Source: Planctomycetota bacterium
GTDB taxonomy: Bacteria; Planctomycetota; Phycisphaerae; Tepidisphaerales; Tepidisphaeraceae
Direction: 5' to 3'
Assembly (NCBI GenBank): GCA_026693085.1
Contig: JAPLNB010000373.1
Coordinates: 1 to 37,228, forward strand
Length of the DNA: 37,228 bases
Shown here: in pieces, positions 7,310 to 15,731 of the stretch
Position numbering within the stretch: position 1 is the first letter of the stretch
How the letters are laid out: every line of letters starts with the position of its first letter
Made by a program: the position numbers and the translations under genes
Notes under the pieces: generated by a model
Databases searched by the model: none
What the model was told of the DNA's origin: nothing
What the model saw: only the letters and a program-made list of their open reading frames with translations

Positions 7310-8581
7310 TTACAGCTTGATTCCGCCTTTGTACTTCAACTCCGGCGCATCCGGGTTCACTTCCGGCCCGAAGTACCGCAGCGCCACCAGCGGCTCCGTG
7401 GCGGATGTGTTCTCGAACACCACGCCGGCCTTGGCGGCGTCCTCGGTGCAGAAAACCTCGTCATCGGTCAGCTCGTGGAAGCCGATCATCTTCGGGCAGT
7501 TCAGCGTCAGCTTGTTCATCTTGCCCTGCCCTTGCACGAGCGTGAAGCCATAGGCGCCCTTGTCCTTAATCGTGATCTTCATGCCGGGGTCGATGGTCAG
7601 TTCCTTGGCGGTGAACAGTTGCTGGCCGCGGACCTTGCCGTAGACAATCCACTGATCGACGTAGCCTTCCTTCTCGGTCTTGGCGACGGGGATGGGCTCG
7701 AGGTGGTGGTTTTCCCAGAAATACGGATCGACGTTGGCTTCCCAGTCGAGCTGCTCGACGATGAAGTCAAGATCCTGGTGCTTGTTCTCGGGCATGTCTT
7801 TCACGAGCAGCGACCAGGGGACTTCGCGGCCTTCGACGAGCGACTGATACATGCCGAACACGTCCGAGCCCCACTGCGGCTCATACGTGCACAGCGAACC
7901 CGGGGCGTGCAGGATGCTGGGGCCGACGAGCCAGCCGGAGCCAGGCTTCAGGCGGTAGGCGGGGGTCAGATCGAGAAGGCCGTTGTCGCCGGTGTTCCAA
8001 TTCTCCAGGCATTTGCGGACCTGGGCCTTGGTCACGCCGGGGAACAGGCCGAAGAAGGTGTACGGGAAGTTGTTGCCGACGTTGTTGTGCTGTTTGGGGA
8101 AGAAGTATGACTCGGGCTTGCCTTCGCGCCCGACCAGGGCCGCCTCTTCTTTGCTCTGATGCATGTGATGCGGAATCGGGCCCATGTTGTCAAAGAACTT
8201 GGAGTAGACCGGCCACTTCTTGTGCTTGGAGAACATCGCCTTGCCGATCAGGTCCGCGCCGGCTTCTTCGACAGCGTCCTTGAGCGTGAATCGCTCATTG
8301 CCATTGACGACGTAGCTGAGGCCTTCGTCGGGGGTGCGGTTTTCGTTGGCGGCGGGGGTGGTGGAAGCGAACCAGCGCTCGTCGATGCCGCCGCGATTCA
8401 ACCCAAAAGCGTAGAGGTCTTCGGGCTTGAGCTTGAGGCGCTTGCCGGGCTGAAGGAACGATCGGGGAACCCAGCACGGTGCGAGCTTCAGGAGGCCGCC
8501 GCTCTTTTCCAGGGCCGTCTCCACGCCCTTCTTCACGTTGCGGGTGTTGGTCTTGAGTTCGTTCACTGTTTTCGCCGCCAT
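7310..8581 (-). CDS. Phosphomannose isomerase-like cupin protein
   Basis: A 423-residue protein, cytoplasmic by lack of a signal peptide, resembling class I mannose-6-phosphate isomerases and related cupins. Visible features are [12 protein letters not shown] (HxH...E cupin metal cluster) and [11 protein letters not shown], which recalls the PMI motif [20 protein letters not shown] contributes a further His, and a second barrel at the C-terminus includes [18 protein letters not shown]. The start at 8581 has GGAAAGGG about 7 nt upstream. It is the first gene of the leftward operon with the TIM-barrel isomerase and the Gfo/Idh/MocA oxidoreductase, which supports a sugar-isomerase role. Overall similarity to true ManA is loose, so the exact reaction is uncertain. 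Confidence 0.6.
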   Translation of the reverse strand: MAAKTVNELKTNTRNVKKGVETALEKSGGLLKLAPCWVPRSFLQPGKRLKLKPEDLYAFGLNRGGIDERWFASTTPAANENRTPDEGLSYVVNGNERFTLKDAVEEAGADLIGKAMFSKHKKWPVYSKFFDNMGPIPHHMHQSKEEAALVGREGKPESYFFPKQHNNVGNNFPYTFFGLFPGVTKAQVRKCLENWNTGDNGLLDLTPAYRLKPGSGWLVGPSILHAPGSLCTYEPQWGSDVFGMYQSLVEGREVPWSLLVKDMPENKHQDLDFIVEQLDWEANVDPYFWENHHLEPIPVAKTEKEGYVDQWIVYGKVRGQQLFTAKELTIDPGMKITIKDKGAYGFTLVQGQGKMNKLTLNCPKMIGFHELTDDEVFCTEDAAKAGVVFENTSATEPLVALRYFGPEVNPDAPELKYKGGIKL

Positions 8582-8602
8582 AAAGTTGCCCTTTCCATTA
8601 AT

Positions 8603-8610
8603 GTGTACAC
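8603..8610. promoter_or_regulatory. Possible operator (GTGTACAC) upstream of the sugar operon
   Basis: An 8-bp perfect palindrome sits about 20 bp upstream of the PMI-like start, where a promoter or repressor site would be expected. GntR- and LacI-type regulators often bind such short symmetric GT..AC sites. No regulator gene is adjacent, and the match could be chance. Confidence 0.25.
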
Positions 8611-8644
8611 GTCAGCTATCGCCGCTGAAAATGTGGTGGAGATT

Positions 8645-10813
8645 CTACTCGACGGGCGGCCGGTGGGAAACCAGGGGGCAAATCGCCTTGTAGACCCCGT
8701 TGAGCCAGTCTTGGGTGTCCGAGGCGTACCACCGGGAAAACCTGCGATCGGACGGGCCGCCGCACAGGTTCGTGTGGATCCGTTCTTCCGCTAGATCGGT
8801 AACCATGTGAAACGACGGGGTGACGGCGACGAGTCGGCCGTGGCTTTGGAAAACCTGCGCCTGATGCACGGTCGCTCGCCCGCCGTGCAGGCGGTATGGA
8901 CCCCTGTCAAATCCTAAGAACCCCGGCAGCTTGCCCTGAAACAGGATGTGACGCAGGGTTATCTGGAGTCTGTCGCCCCAGGCGAGTGGCTCTACTTTCA
9001 TCGCACGCGCCAGCGCCCGGCGGTACAAGTCCTCTCGGCTCACGCCGCCGAACCACGGGGACTGCTCCGAGAGCAGCACGCGATCCAGGTTGGCAAAGAA
9101 AGCGGCGACCATGCTCGTTTGGTGCACCAGGAAGTCGCCAACGCCGGTACCGATGCCGTTCTGGCGAAACATTTCCTGGAGCAACGCGCCGTAGAACTCC
9201 TCGAACAGAGATGCTCCCTGTGAGTTGGCGGGATAGCGGCAGTCCCAGTTCCTCAGAATCTGCCCCTGGCGCGTATCCGGCAGCAGGGGGCGTAGAATAC
9301 CCATGAACTGCTCGGCCTGGAGTGAATAGTCGTCGTTCTGGATCGCGAACATGTCGGCGACCGTCAGGCCCGACCTGCCGGCCAGCAGCGAGCGGATTTG
9401 TTCGGCCCGGTGATTGCCCATGGCCATCGTGATGGGCTTCTCCCGGCCAAAGGCGTTGAGGTCGTTGTTGGCGGTGATGAAGAACCCTTCATCGGGGTTC
9501 AGACACCTCGGCAGATCCTCGGGCGGAACAAAGCCGGACCAGTCGTTCTCCTTCTTCCACCCCGGCAGGGGCAAAAAGCCATTGGCGCCCTCACGACGAC
9601 GGGGCATCAGCCCGGACATCTGGTAGCCGATGTTGCCGTGCCGGTCGGCCAGAACCCAATTCCACGCCGATTCCACTTTGCCCAGCAGGTTCATTCCTTG
9701 CTGGACATCAGTCGCGTGGAAGATGTCGGCGAAGGTGCAGATCGAAGCTTCACCGGTGCCGCTGCCCGACCATCGCGTGGCCAGGTAGTATCCTTCCCGG
9801 AACGGATCGCCATCGAGCACGCCGTGCTCGTTTTCATAGATCGTTGTCTCGACGGGCGGCTTGCCTTTGACGCGGATCACCTCCTTCCGCAGCCGCGGCG
9901 GCACCCATTGATCCGGCTCGCGGAAGCACTTGCCGTCGCGGCAGCGCTCCACCCATGAATCGACCGCGTCCATGAATGCGTACGTCACGCCCCAAGCCAA
10001 ATCCGGCGTTCGGCCGATGAGGATCGCCGGCAACCCGGGCATGGTCGCACCCATGGCATAGCGGCCGAACGCCTTCAGCGCGATCTCGTACCAGATGCAC
10101 GGCAGCCGGTTGGTCTCCAGGTGCGGGTCATTGGCCAGCATCGGCTTGCTCGAAGCGGTCTTGCTGCCCGATACCACCCAGTTGTTGGAGGCCATCATCC
10201 GCGGCAGCGCAACACTCCATCGCACCGCCTCCGGCACAATGCGATGCCCAAGCCGGATCTTGCCAATCAGCTCTTCATCCAGTCCCGACAGGATGCCCGG
10301 GAACAATTCCTCCAGCATCGGTCGAGGTATTCCTGCCTGGACCATCTGGATCAGCAGCCGCTCGATGTCGGCCTGCGACTGGGCAAGCGACAGATAGCCC
10401 GTCAGTCGCATCAACACGATCGAATCCGCGATCGTCCACGGATCGGGCCGATATCCCAGCAGCCGCAGTTCCCACGGAATGCGCTGGGCAAACGCCGCGT
10501 TCGCGCCGTCACAGTAGGCAGCGTAAAGCCGACGTACACGCTCCGGCAGGCGCGCGGCAACCTGCGCAGCAGCGTCTCCCCAGTTCATCTGCCGAAAAAA
10601 CACGTCCGCTTCCAGCATCGCGCCGCTGGAATCCAGATACTCGCTGGCCTGCCCGCGACCGAGAATCCGCATCAGCAGCATTTGCATGCCCCGGTCGTGC
10701 GCGTGCCAGTGGCCCATGCCCCAATAGAGCCCGGCTTCGTCGGCGGCGCGCACGTGTGCAATGCCGTGCTCGTCCCTCGCCAAGAGAGGTTGGTCGCTCG
10801 CGATTCGCGTCAT
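8645..10813 (-). CDS. Penicillin acylase family protein (Ntn-type amidohydrolase)
   Basis: A 722-residue Ntn-hydrolase precursor. The self-cleavage site and new N-terminal nucleophile are seen in MMASNNWVVSGSKTAS: Ser209 begins the S-N-N-W signature of the beta chain, leaving an alpha part of about 208 residues. This is followed by the usual P.LANDPHL motif. ARDEHGIAHVRA near the start is the conserved D..G.p.i.a beginning of the family. The start is set at ATG 10813, one base after the stop of the DUF4838 gene, implying translational coupling; a longer frame to 10867 lies inside that gene. There is no signal peptide, whereas classical penicillin acylases are periplasmic. Natural substrates may be N-acyl amino compounds or acyl-homoserine lactones; this cannot be decided here. 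Confidence 0.85.
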   Translation of the reverse strand: MTRIASDQPLLARDEHGIAHVRAADEAGLYWGMGHWHAHDRGMQMLLMRILGRGQASEYLDSSGAMLEADVFFRQMNWGDAAAQVAARLPERVRRLYAAYCDGANAAFAQRIPWELRLLGYRPDPWTIADSIVLMRLTGYLSLAQSQADIERLLIQMVQAGIPRPMLEELFPGILSGLDEELIGKIRLGHRIVPEAVRWSVALPRMMASNNWVVSGSKTASSKPMLANDPHLETNRLPCIWYEIALKAFGRYAMGATMPGLPAILIGRTPDLAWGVTYAFMDAVDSWVERCRDGKCFREPDQWVPPRLRKEVIRVKGKPPVETTIYENEHGVLDGDPFREGYYLATRWSGSGTGEASICTFADIFHATDVQQGMNLLGKVESAWNWVLADRHGNIGYQMSGLMPRRREGANGFLPLPGWKKENDWSGFVPPEDLPRCLNPDEGFFITANNDLNAFGREKPITMAMGNHRAEQIRSLLAGRSGLTVADMFAIQNDDYSLQAEQFMGILRPLLPDTRQGQILRNWDCRYPANSQGASLFEEFYGALLQEMFRQNGIGTGVGDFLVHQTSMVAAFFANLDRVLLSEQSPWFGGVSREDLYRRALARAMKVEPLAWGDRLQITLRHILFQGKLPGFLGFDRGPYRLHGGRATVHQAQVFQSHGRLVAVTPSFHMVTDLAEERIHTNLCGGPSDRRFSRWYASDTQDWLNGVYKAICPLVSHRPPVE

Positions 10814-10814
10814 T

Positions 10815-12578
10815 TCATGGCTTGGGCTTGGGGACGCGATTGAGGTAGTCCTTCTCCCAGGCATCAACGCTTTGGCCTTCGCGGAGTTGGCCGATGCCGA
10901 ACTTGCGGACGTCGGCCATGAAGCTCGCGAACTCCGGCCCGTCCGTCGGCTTCCGCGCCAGCTTCACATACCGCAGGCCCAGCCGCGCTTTGGCGACGTA
11001 CTCCTTGGCCGTCGCGTTGCCCTCTGCCAGCTTCTCCGCCTCGTCAAACAGCTTGTCGCCCTCCACAAGCACCTCTGCCGACATGTAATGCACGGCCGGC
11101 GGATCGAAAATGAAGAAATGCCGATTCGGATCGCGGGCCTTCTCATGCAGCAGATCAAACCACTTCCGCATCGGTCCCTTCGCCGGCCCGTACACGTTCT
11201 CCATCCACTCGTTCACCAGCGCATCGCTGTCCCGCGCCGGCTCCCACAGCAGTTTCGCCATCACATACGACCGCAATTCCGCATCCGATCCGCCTCCGCC
11301 CGGCCCATACGCCCCTTGGAAGAAAATGCCCTTCACACCGGATCGTTGATACAGCCTCAAGTCCGCCGGGAACTCATCGAAATCCGGAAACGGCATCAGG
11401 TAATTCGCGAAATTCGTGTTGTAGTGCCAGATGTACAGCGTATCGGTGATCTTCGCCCACTCCGCCAGGTTCTTCACGAATGCGACGCTCGCTTTGTGCG
11501 AGCATTTCTCGTAAGCATGCCCCTCGCACACCGAAATCGGGCACAGCCTCACCCGAACGTTCTTCCGCGGCACGATCCCCTTCGGCGGTTCTTCCGTGAA
11601 CTGATATGCCAGCGTGTCGATCAATTTGCCCGGGTTTTCCTTCTCGATGGCCTCTGCGACCTGGTTCACAAACCACAGGTACAACCCCGAATGCACCCCG
11701 CCGTACTTCGCCTCGATCGCCTTGCAGTTGTCGCATTCGCAGAATTCGTAGCAGTCGTTCTGCGAAACCGAGTAGATCGTCGCGTCCGGCCTTTCCTTCA
11801 TCCACTGCCGCACCTTCTCGATCGTCAGCTTCAACACCTCCGGGTTCGACAGACACCGCTGCCGATACCCGTCCCTGCGCTGGCCCTTGATCAGCGGGAA
11901 ATACTCCGGGTGAGTCTTGTACAGCGGCGGCGGGATCAGCGTGTCGAACGAGTGTACGAACGGGTGATACTTGATCTTCCCGCCGGTCGATTCATCCAGA
12001 TTCTCCGAATTCCCGTTGAACCGCATGCGGGCGGCCCAATCCCGGTTGAACGCCTCGGTGAAAAACGCCTCCCGATACTCAAACGCCGGCACTTGACGCT
12101 CATCCAGGATTGGGAAGGTGATGGCTTGTTGTTTGGGGGTGACCGTCACCTTCGGCGTGTACCACCGCACCCCCAGCTTCTCCAACAGCGACGTGCACCC
12201 ATACATCGTTCCCCGCACCCGGCTGCCGACGATGACGATGTGGTTGCCGACGGTCTTGATGATGAATCCGTCGGGGCCGAGGCCGTCGTCTGCCTTCACG
12301 CCCAGTTCGTCGGTGTATCGCGATCGGCCGACGAGGATCGCGGATTTCGGCAACGGTTCAGCGTCGGTCACAATCGGCAGCGACACGCCGCTCATGAGCT
12401 TCAGATGCGCGCGGATCTCCTCCGCCCCGCGTTCTTCCGAGGCCGACGCCTCCCTGGACAGCACCACGCTGCATGCCGACGCCCCATCGCGCACCAAAGG
12501 CACGCCCGGCGCCTCGCCGGCAAAGGCGCAATGTACGGACAGGACGATGACGCTTGTGATGAGAATGAGTTTAGACAT
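10815..12578 (-). CDS. Secreted DUF4838 domain protein, glycoside hydrolase-like
   Basis: A 587-residue exported protein. Residues 1-20 form a signal peptide (MSKLILITSVIVLSVHCAFA). Next is an N-terminal alpha/beta domain like the GH20/GH67 N-terminal domain (AEEIRAHLKLMSGVSLPIV, AILVGRSRYT, GTMYGCTSLLEKLGVRWY). Then comes a TIM-barrel-like DUF4838 region with VSQNDCYEFCECDNCKAIE, a Cys pattern typical of the family and probably a metal or disulfide site. LCPISVCEGHAYEKCSH and IWHYNTNFANYLMPFPDFD follow. Family relatives sit in polysaccharide-utilisation regions, but catalysis is unproven. A TATCAT -10 (12593-12588) lies about 10 nt before the start. It is coupled to the penicillin acylase gene and separated by a terminator from the NagB fusion upstream. 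Confidence 0.8.
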   Translation of the reverse strand: MSKLILITSVIVLSVHCAFAGEAPGVPLVRDGASACSVVLSREASASEERGAEEIRAHLKLMSGVSLPIVTDAEPLPKSAILVGRSRYTDELGVKADDGLGPDGFIIKTVGNHIVIVGSRVRGTMYGCTSLLEKLGVRWYTPKVTVTPKQQAITFPILDERQVPAFEYREAFFTEAFNRDWAARMRFNGNSENLDESTGGKIKYHPFVHSFDTLIPPPLYKTHPEYFPLIKGQRRDGYRQRCLSNPEVLKLTIEKVRQWMKERPDATIYSVSQNDCYEFCECDNCKAIEAKYGGVHSGLYLWFVNQVAEAIEKENPGKLIDTLAYQFTEEPPKGIVPRKNVRVRLCPISVCEGHAYEKCSHKASVAFVKNLAEWAKITDTLYIWHYNTNFANYLMPFPDFDEFPADLRLYQRSGVKGIFFQGAYGPGGGGSDAELRSYVMAKLLWEPARDSDALVNEWMENVYGPAKGPMRKWFDLLHEKARDPNRHFFIFDPPAVHYMSAEVLVEGDKLFDEAEKLAEGNATAKEYVAKARLGLRYVKLARKPTDGPEFASFMADVRKFGIGQLREGQSVDAWEKDYLNRVPKPKP

Positions 12579-12587
12579 GGCCCGTTC

Positions 12588-12593
12588 ATGATA
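12588..12593 (-). promoter_or_regulatory. -10 element upstream of the DUF4838 gene
   Basis: TATCAT on the minus strand ends nine bases before the ATG at 12578, predicting an mRNA with a 2-3 nt leader. No good -35 is visible. The spacing matches other near-leaderless starts in the window. Confidence 0.35.
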
Positions 12594-12633
12594 ACCTCAG
12601 ACCCCACTCGATTCCCAGCCAAAGAACACCGAG

Positions 12634-12674
12634 CAAAAAAGATCCGCGGCCCAAGCACTCGCCTGGGCCGCGGA
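12634..12674 (-). terminator. Rho-independent terminator after the NagB/PIG-L gene
   Basis: On the minus strand, TCCGCGGCCCA (12674-12664) pairs with TGGGCCGCGGA (12653-12643), an 11-bp stem with a 10-nt loop. It is followed by ATCTTTTTTGC (12642-12632). This is a textbook intrinsic terminator 35 bp past the stop at 12709. It makes the DUF4838-penicillin acylase pair a separate transcript. Confidence 0.88.
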
Positions 12675-12708
12675 GATTCGATGATCCGGAAACGATGCGT
12701 TCTTCCGG

Positions 12709-14712
12709 CTATCTTCCCGCCGGCCCGCGTTCACCCGGCGCCGGGCGAACTTTTCCATCGCGCCGCCACCGAAGGAATCCCTCGATCGCTTCATATTCCG
12801 CCAGGCCGAGCTTGTCATAAAGCACCGCCGTGCCGCGGTTGCGGTCCTCCGCCCTCTGCCAGAACTCCCTCGGGTCGTTGGGCCCCGGGAACAGCGCCCG
12901 ATCCTTCTGCGACTCGTGCTTGAAGATCGCCATGCGCTTACGCGACAGCTCATCGGGGCTGAGCGGCACCGCCATCTCGATTTCGTCGATGCCCCACTCC
13001 TGCCATGCCCCGCGATACAGCCACACGTCGCACTGCTTCACCCACTCGCGGTCGCGCAGTCGATCCAGCGCCGCGAAAACGCCGGCCAGGCACACGCGAT
13101 GCGTGCCGTGCGGGTCGGACAGATCGCCCGCCGCGTAGATCTGGTGCGGCTCCACCTCTTCCAGCAGCTTGACGATGATCTGGATGTCCTGCTCACCGAT
13201 CGGCTTCTTGCGGACGCGTCCGGTTTCGTAGAACGGCATCTCCAGAAAGTGAATGTTCTGCTCCTTAACCCCGGAATACCTCGCCGCCGCCCGCGCTTCG
13301 GTGCGGCGGATGGCGGATTTGATCTGCTGAAGCTCAGGGCTGTCCACCTCGCCAGGCCTTTTCGCTCGAACGAAGTTCTCCACATGCTGTTCCAATCGCT
13401 CGGCCATCTCCGCGGGCATCTTGAACATCCGCATGAACTCCGCGACGAAGTCCGTATGCCGGACCGCCGCCGCATCCCAGACCGCGATGTTGCCGGAGGT
13501 CTGGTAAGCCACGTGAACGTCGTGGCCATGCTCGCAAAGGCGGATGAGCGTCCCGCCCATCGAGATCACGTCATCGTCCGGATGCGGGCTGAAGAGCACC
13601 ACTTTCTTCGGGAATACGATCGGCTTGCCGTGCTCGTCGGTCTGCCCCGGCTTGCCGCCCGGCCATCCCGTGATCGTGTTTTGCAGTGACCGGAAGACCT
13701 CAATGTTGATGTCATACGCCCCGCCGCGCGCCGAAAGCAGGTCTTGGAGGCCGTGTTCGTTGTAGTCTTCCTCCGTCAGTTTCAGCACCGGCTTCTTCAG
13801 GCTCTGCGCCAGCCAAGTGCTGGCTTTGCGCGTCATCCTCGTGTCCCAGGTGAGGCCAAACTCCTCGATATTCCCCAGCAGCCACGGCGTCTTGCACCGC
13901 GTCAGGTCCGCCGCAGCCGCCTGATCAGTTACGATCAGGGCGTTGGGGTGTTGCTGGAGGTAGGAGGCCGCGACCGACGGCGAGACGTCGCCTTCGATCG
14001 CTCGGCGGAGCACCGCGGACTTGTGCTCGCCCCACGCCAGCAGGACCACGCGCTTAGCGGAGAGGATCGATTCGACGCCCATGGTCAGTGCTTTTTTCGG
14101 CACGTTCCATTCGCCGAAGAAATCGCTGGCGGCGTCCATGCGCGTCACCACGTCCAGCGTGATCAATCGCGTCCGGCTGTCGCGAGGGCTCCCAGGCTCG
14201 TTGAAGCCGATGTGACCCGTTCGGCCGATGCCAAGGATCTGAAAATCAACCCTCCCGGCGTCCTTGATCCACTGCTCGTATTGCTGGCAGTACTCCGCCA
14301 CCTTCTCCCGCGCCACCGTGCCATCCGGGATGTGCACGTTCTTGTCTTCGATGTCGATGTGATCGAACAAATGCTCCCGCATGAACCGGCTGTAGCTCTG
14401 CAGATCCTCCGGCCCCATCGGGTAATACTCGTCCAGGTTGAACGTCATCACGGCCTTGAACGACAGCCCCTCCTCGCGGTGCAGGCGGATCAGCTCATCG
14501 TACACGCTCGTCGGCGTCGATCCCGTCGCCAAACCCAGCACCGTGTGCTTCCCCTGCTTGGCTCGCGAACGGATCAGATCCGCGATCTCCCTGGCCACCG
14601 CCTGGCTGGCGGCTTGGCTCGATGCGTATACGGTCACTGGCACACGCTCCAGCGCCGTAGCGGCGCTCCGCGCCGCGCTGCCTGTTTTGCCTGCAATTAT
14701 GGGTACGTTCAT
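12709..14712 (-). CDS. Glucosamine-6-phosphate deaminase fused to a PIG-L (LmbE) deacetylase domain
   Basis: A 667-residue two-domain enzyme. Residues about 25-290 are NagB-like, with LGLATGSTPTSVYDEL and FNLDEYYPMG (Asp94, proton-abstracting position). LGIGRTGHIGFNEPGS holds His167 and Glu172, but the Asp of the E. coli NDGH motif is Thr165. Residues about 365-640 are PIG-L-like, with LFSPHPDDDVIS (metal motif HPDDD at 377-381) and the second ligand set SDPHGTHR. The combination would deacetylate a GlcNAc derivative and convert glucosamine-6-phosphate to fructose-6-phosphate. Similar fusions are known in Bacteroidetes and planctomycetes. The start at 14712 is preferred over 14769: TTGATC-16-TAGTCT lies seven bases upstream, predicting a leaderless mRNA. 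The gene is divergent from the ROK gene. Confidence 0.88.
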   Translation of the reverse strand: MNVPIIAGKTGSAARSAATALERVPVTVYASSQAASQAVAREIADLIRSRAKQGKHTVLGLATGSTPTSVYDELIRLHREEGLSFKAVMTFNLDEYYPMGPEDLQSYSRFMREHLFDHIDIEDKNVHIPDGTVAREKVAEYCQQYEQWIKDAGRVDFQILGIGRTGHIGFNEPGSPRDSRTRLITLDVVTRMDAASDFFGEWNVPKKALTMGVESILSAKRVVLLAWGEHKSAVLRRAIEGDVSPSVAASYLQQHPNALIVTDQAAAADLTRCKTPWLLGNIEEFGLTWDTRMTRKASTWLAQSLKKPVLKLTEEDYNEHGLQDLLSARGGAYDINIEVFRSLQNTITGWPGGKPGQTDEHGKPIVFPKKVVLFSPHPDDDVISMGGTLIRLCEHGHDVHVAYQTSGNIAVWDAAAVRHTDFVAEFMRMFKMPAEMAERLEQHVENFVRAKRPGEVDSPELQQIKSAIRRTEARAAARYSGVKEQNIHFLEMPFYETGRVRKKPIGEQDIQIIVKLLEEVEPHQIYAAGDLSDPHGTHRVCLAGVFAALDRLRDREWVKQCDVWLYRGAWQEWGIDEIEMAVPLSPDELSRKRMAIFKHESQKDRALFPGPNDPREFWQRAEDRNRGTAVLYDKLGLAEYEAIEGFLRWRRDGKVRPAPGERGPAGR

Positions 14713-14719
14713 GGCTGGC

Positions 14720-14747
14720 AGACTATCCAGTTTCTCGGCAGGATCAA
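14720..14747 (-). promoter_or_regulatory. Candidate promoter for the NagB/PIG-L gene
   Basis: Minus strand: -35 TTGATC (14747-14742), 16-bp spacer, -10 TAGTCT (14725-14720), then 7 nt to the ATG at 14712. The predicted start site coincides with the start codon. The -10 match is only 3/6. Confidence 0.35.
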
Positions 14748-14796
14748 CCCATGAGCCCGCTGCCGACACTCGGCGGCATTGTGGCTTGCGAATATG

Positions 14797-14813
14797 ATCC
14801 TTATCGAAAGGAT
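14797..14813. promoter_or_regulatory. Inverted repeat in the nagB/ROK divergent promoter region
   Basis: ATCCTT-ATCGA-AAGGAT is a 17-bp element with perfect 6-bp arms. It is placed between two TATGAT hexamers (14793-14798 and 14829-14834) in the shared intergenic region. It is a candidate operator for co-regulating amino-sugar genes; no regulator is identified. Confidence 0.3.
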
Positions 14814-14861
14814 GAGCTTGTCAGCAATTATGATAGGCTGTGTGTTGAGCGTTAGGCGGAC

Positions 14862-15716
14862 ATGAAATACCTCGGCATCGACATTGGCGGCGCATCGGTG
14901 AAGCTTGCGGCGGTGGATCAGGGCCGCGTGCTGTGGTCCGGACAAAGCGATCCCTATAGCCGGCCGGATACCCAGCAGTTGATCCAGGCGATTCGCTACG
15001 CCGCGGCAGGGCGAACCGCTCACGCCGACGGCGTGGGCCTCTGCGTCCCCGGCCTGCTGGATGAAACCCAACGCGCCGTCGCCCTCTCTGTGAACGTCCC
15101 TGGCCTGAATGGAATCAACCTCGACGCCTTGATTTCCGCGGCGCTGGGCACCGGCCTGGGGCAGGTTATGGTCGTCCACGACTCCATTGCCACCGCGTAT
15201 GACATCTGGTCGCAACGGCATCTCACCGGCCGGATGCTGGCGCTGGCCATCGGAACCGGCATCGGCGCGGCGGTGCTCGACGACGGAAAACCACTCCATG
15301 TCGATGGCGAATCGCCCGGCCACTTCGGCCAACTCGACGTCTCCATTGCCGGCCACGACGTCATGGGTCCTGATGGCGGTGCGGGCTCGCTGGAAGGCTA
15401 TTTCGGCGCCCCCGCCCTGATCAAACGCTTCGGCGGTAATCTTGACTCGGTCCTGCCCACCCTTCGCGGCGACGAAGTGCCTTTTCACGCGCTGGCCCGT
15501 GCCATTCGCATCGCCCACGCCATCTATCGGCCGCATCACGTCGTCCTGGCCGGCGGCATCGGCATCCGTCTGGCGCATGCCCTGCCTCGGCTCCGTGAGC
15601 TGATCGAAACGAACCTGTCCAGCATTGCCCGGCCCGGGTGGACGCTTTGGACCGGCGATTCTGATTTCCATGCCGCCGTCGGCGCCGCCAAACTCGCCGC
15701 GGCCGCCGCAGCATAA
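14862..15716 (+). CDS. ROK-family protein (sugar kinase-like)
   Basis: A 284-residue ASKHA-fold protein. Visible parts are the phosphate-1 loop YLGIDIGGASVKLAAVD, CVPGLLDE, an acidic VVHDSIATAYD (the catalytic-Asp region of ROK kinases, normally ND), the phosphate-2 loop IGTGIGAAVLDDG, and the adenosine motif VVLAGGIG. The ROK zinc-binding cluster is absent: after SPGHFG the CxCGxxGCxE motif is replaced by GPDGGAGSLEGY, so no Cys ligands remain. ROK kinases phosphorylate glucose, N-acetylglucosamine, ManNAc or fructose. Divergence from the NagB/PIG-L gene favours an amino sugar. TATGAT at 14829-14834 may be its -10, and AGG in AGGCGGAC lies close to the ATG. Confidence 0.75.
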   Translation: MKYLGIDIGGASVKLAAVDQGRVLWSGQSDPYSRPDTQQLIQAIRYAAAGRTAHADGVGLCVPGLLDETQRAVALSVNVPGLNGINLDALISAALGTGLGQVMVVHDSIATAYDIWSQRHLTGRMLALAIGTGIGAAVLDDGKPLHVDGESPGHFGQLDVSIAGHDVMGPDGGAGSLEGYFGAPALIKRFGGNLDSVLPTLRGDEVPFHALARAIRIAHAIYRPHHVVLAGGIGIRLAHALPRLRELIETNLSSIARPGWTLWTGDSDFHAAVGAAKLAAAAAA

Positions 15717-15731
15717 TGCCCGGCGGGTGGT

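Noticed and set aside
10761-12923. Long rightward open frame (720 codons)
   Set aside because: It is antisense to the DUF4838 gene, runs through the terminator hairpin, and shows Arg/His/Pro-rich nonsense composition.
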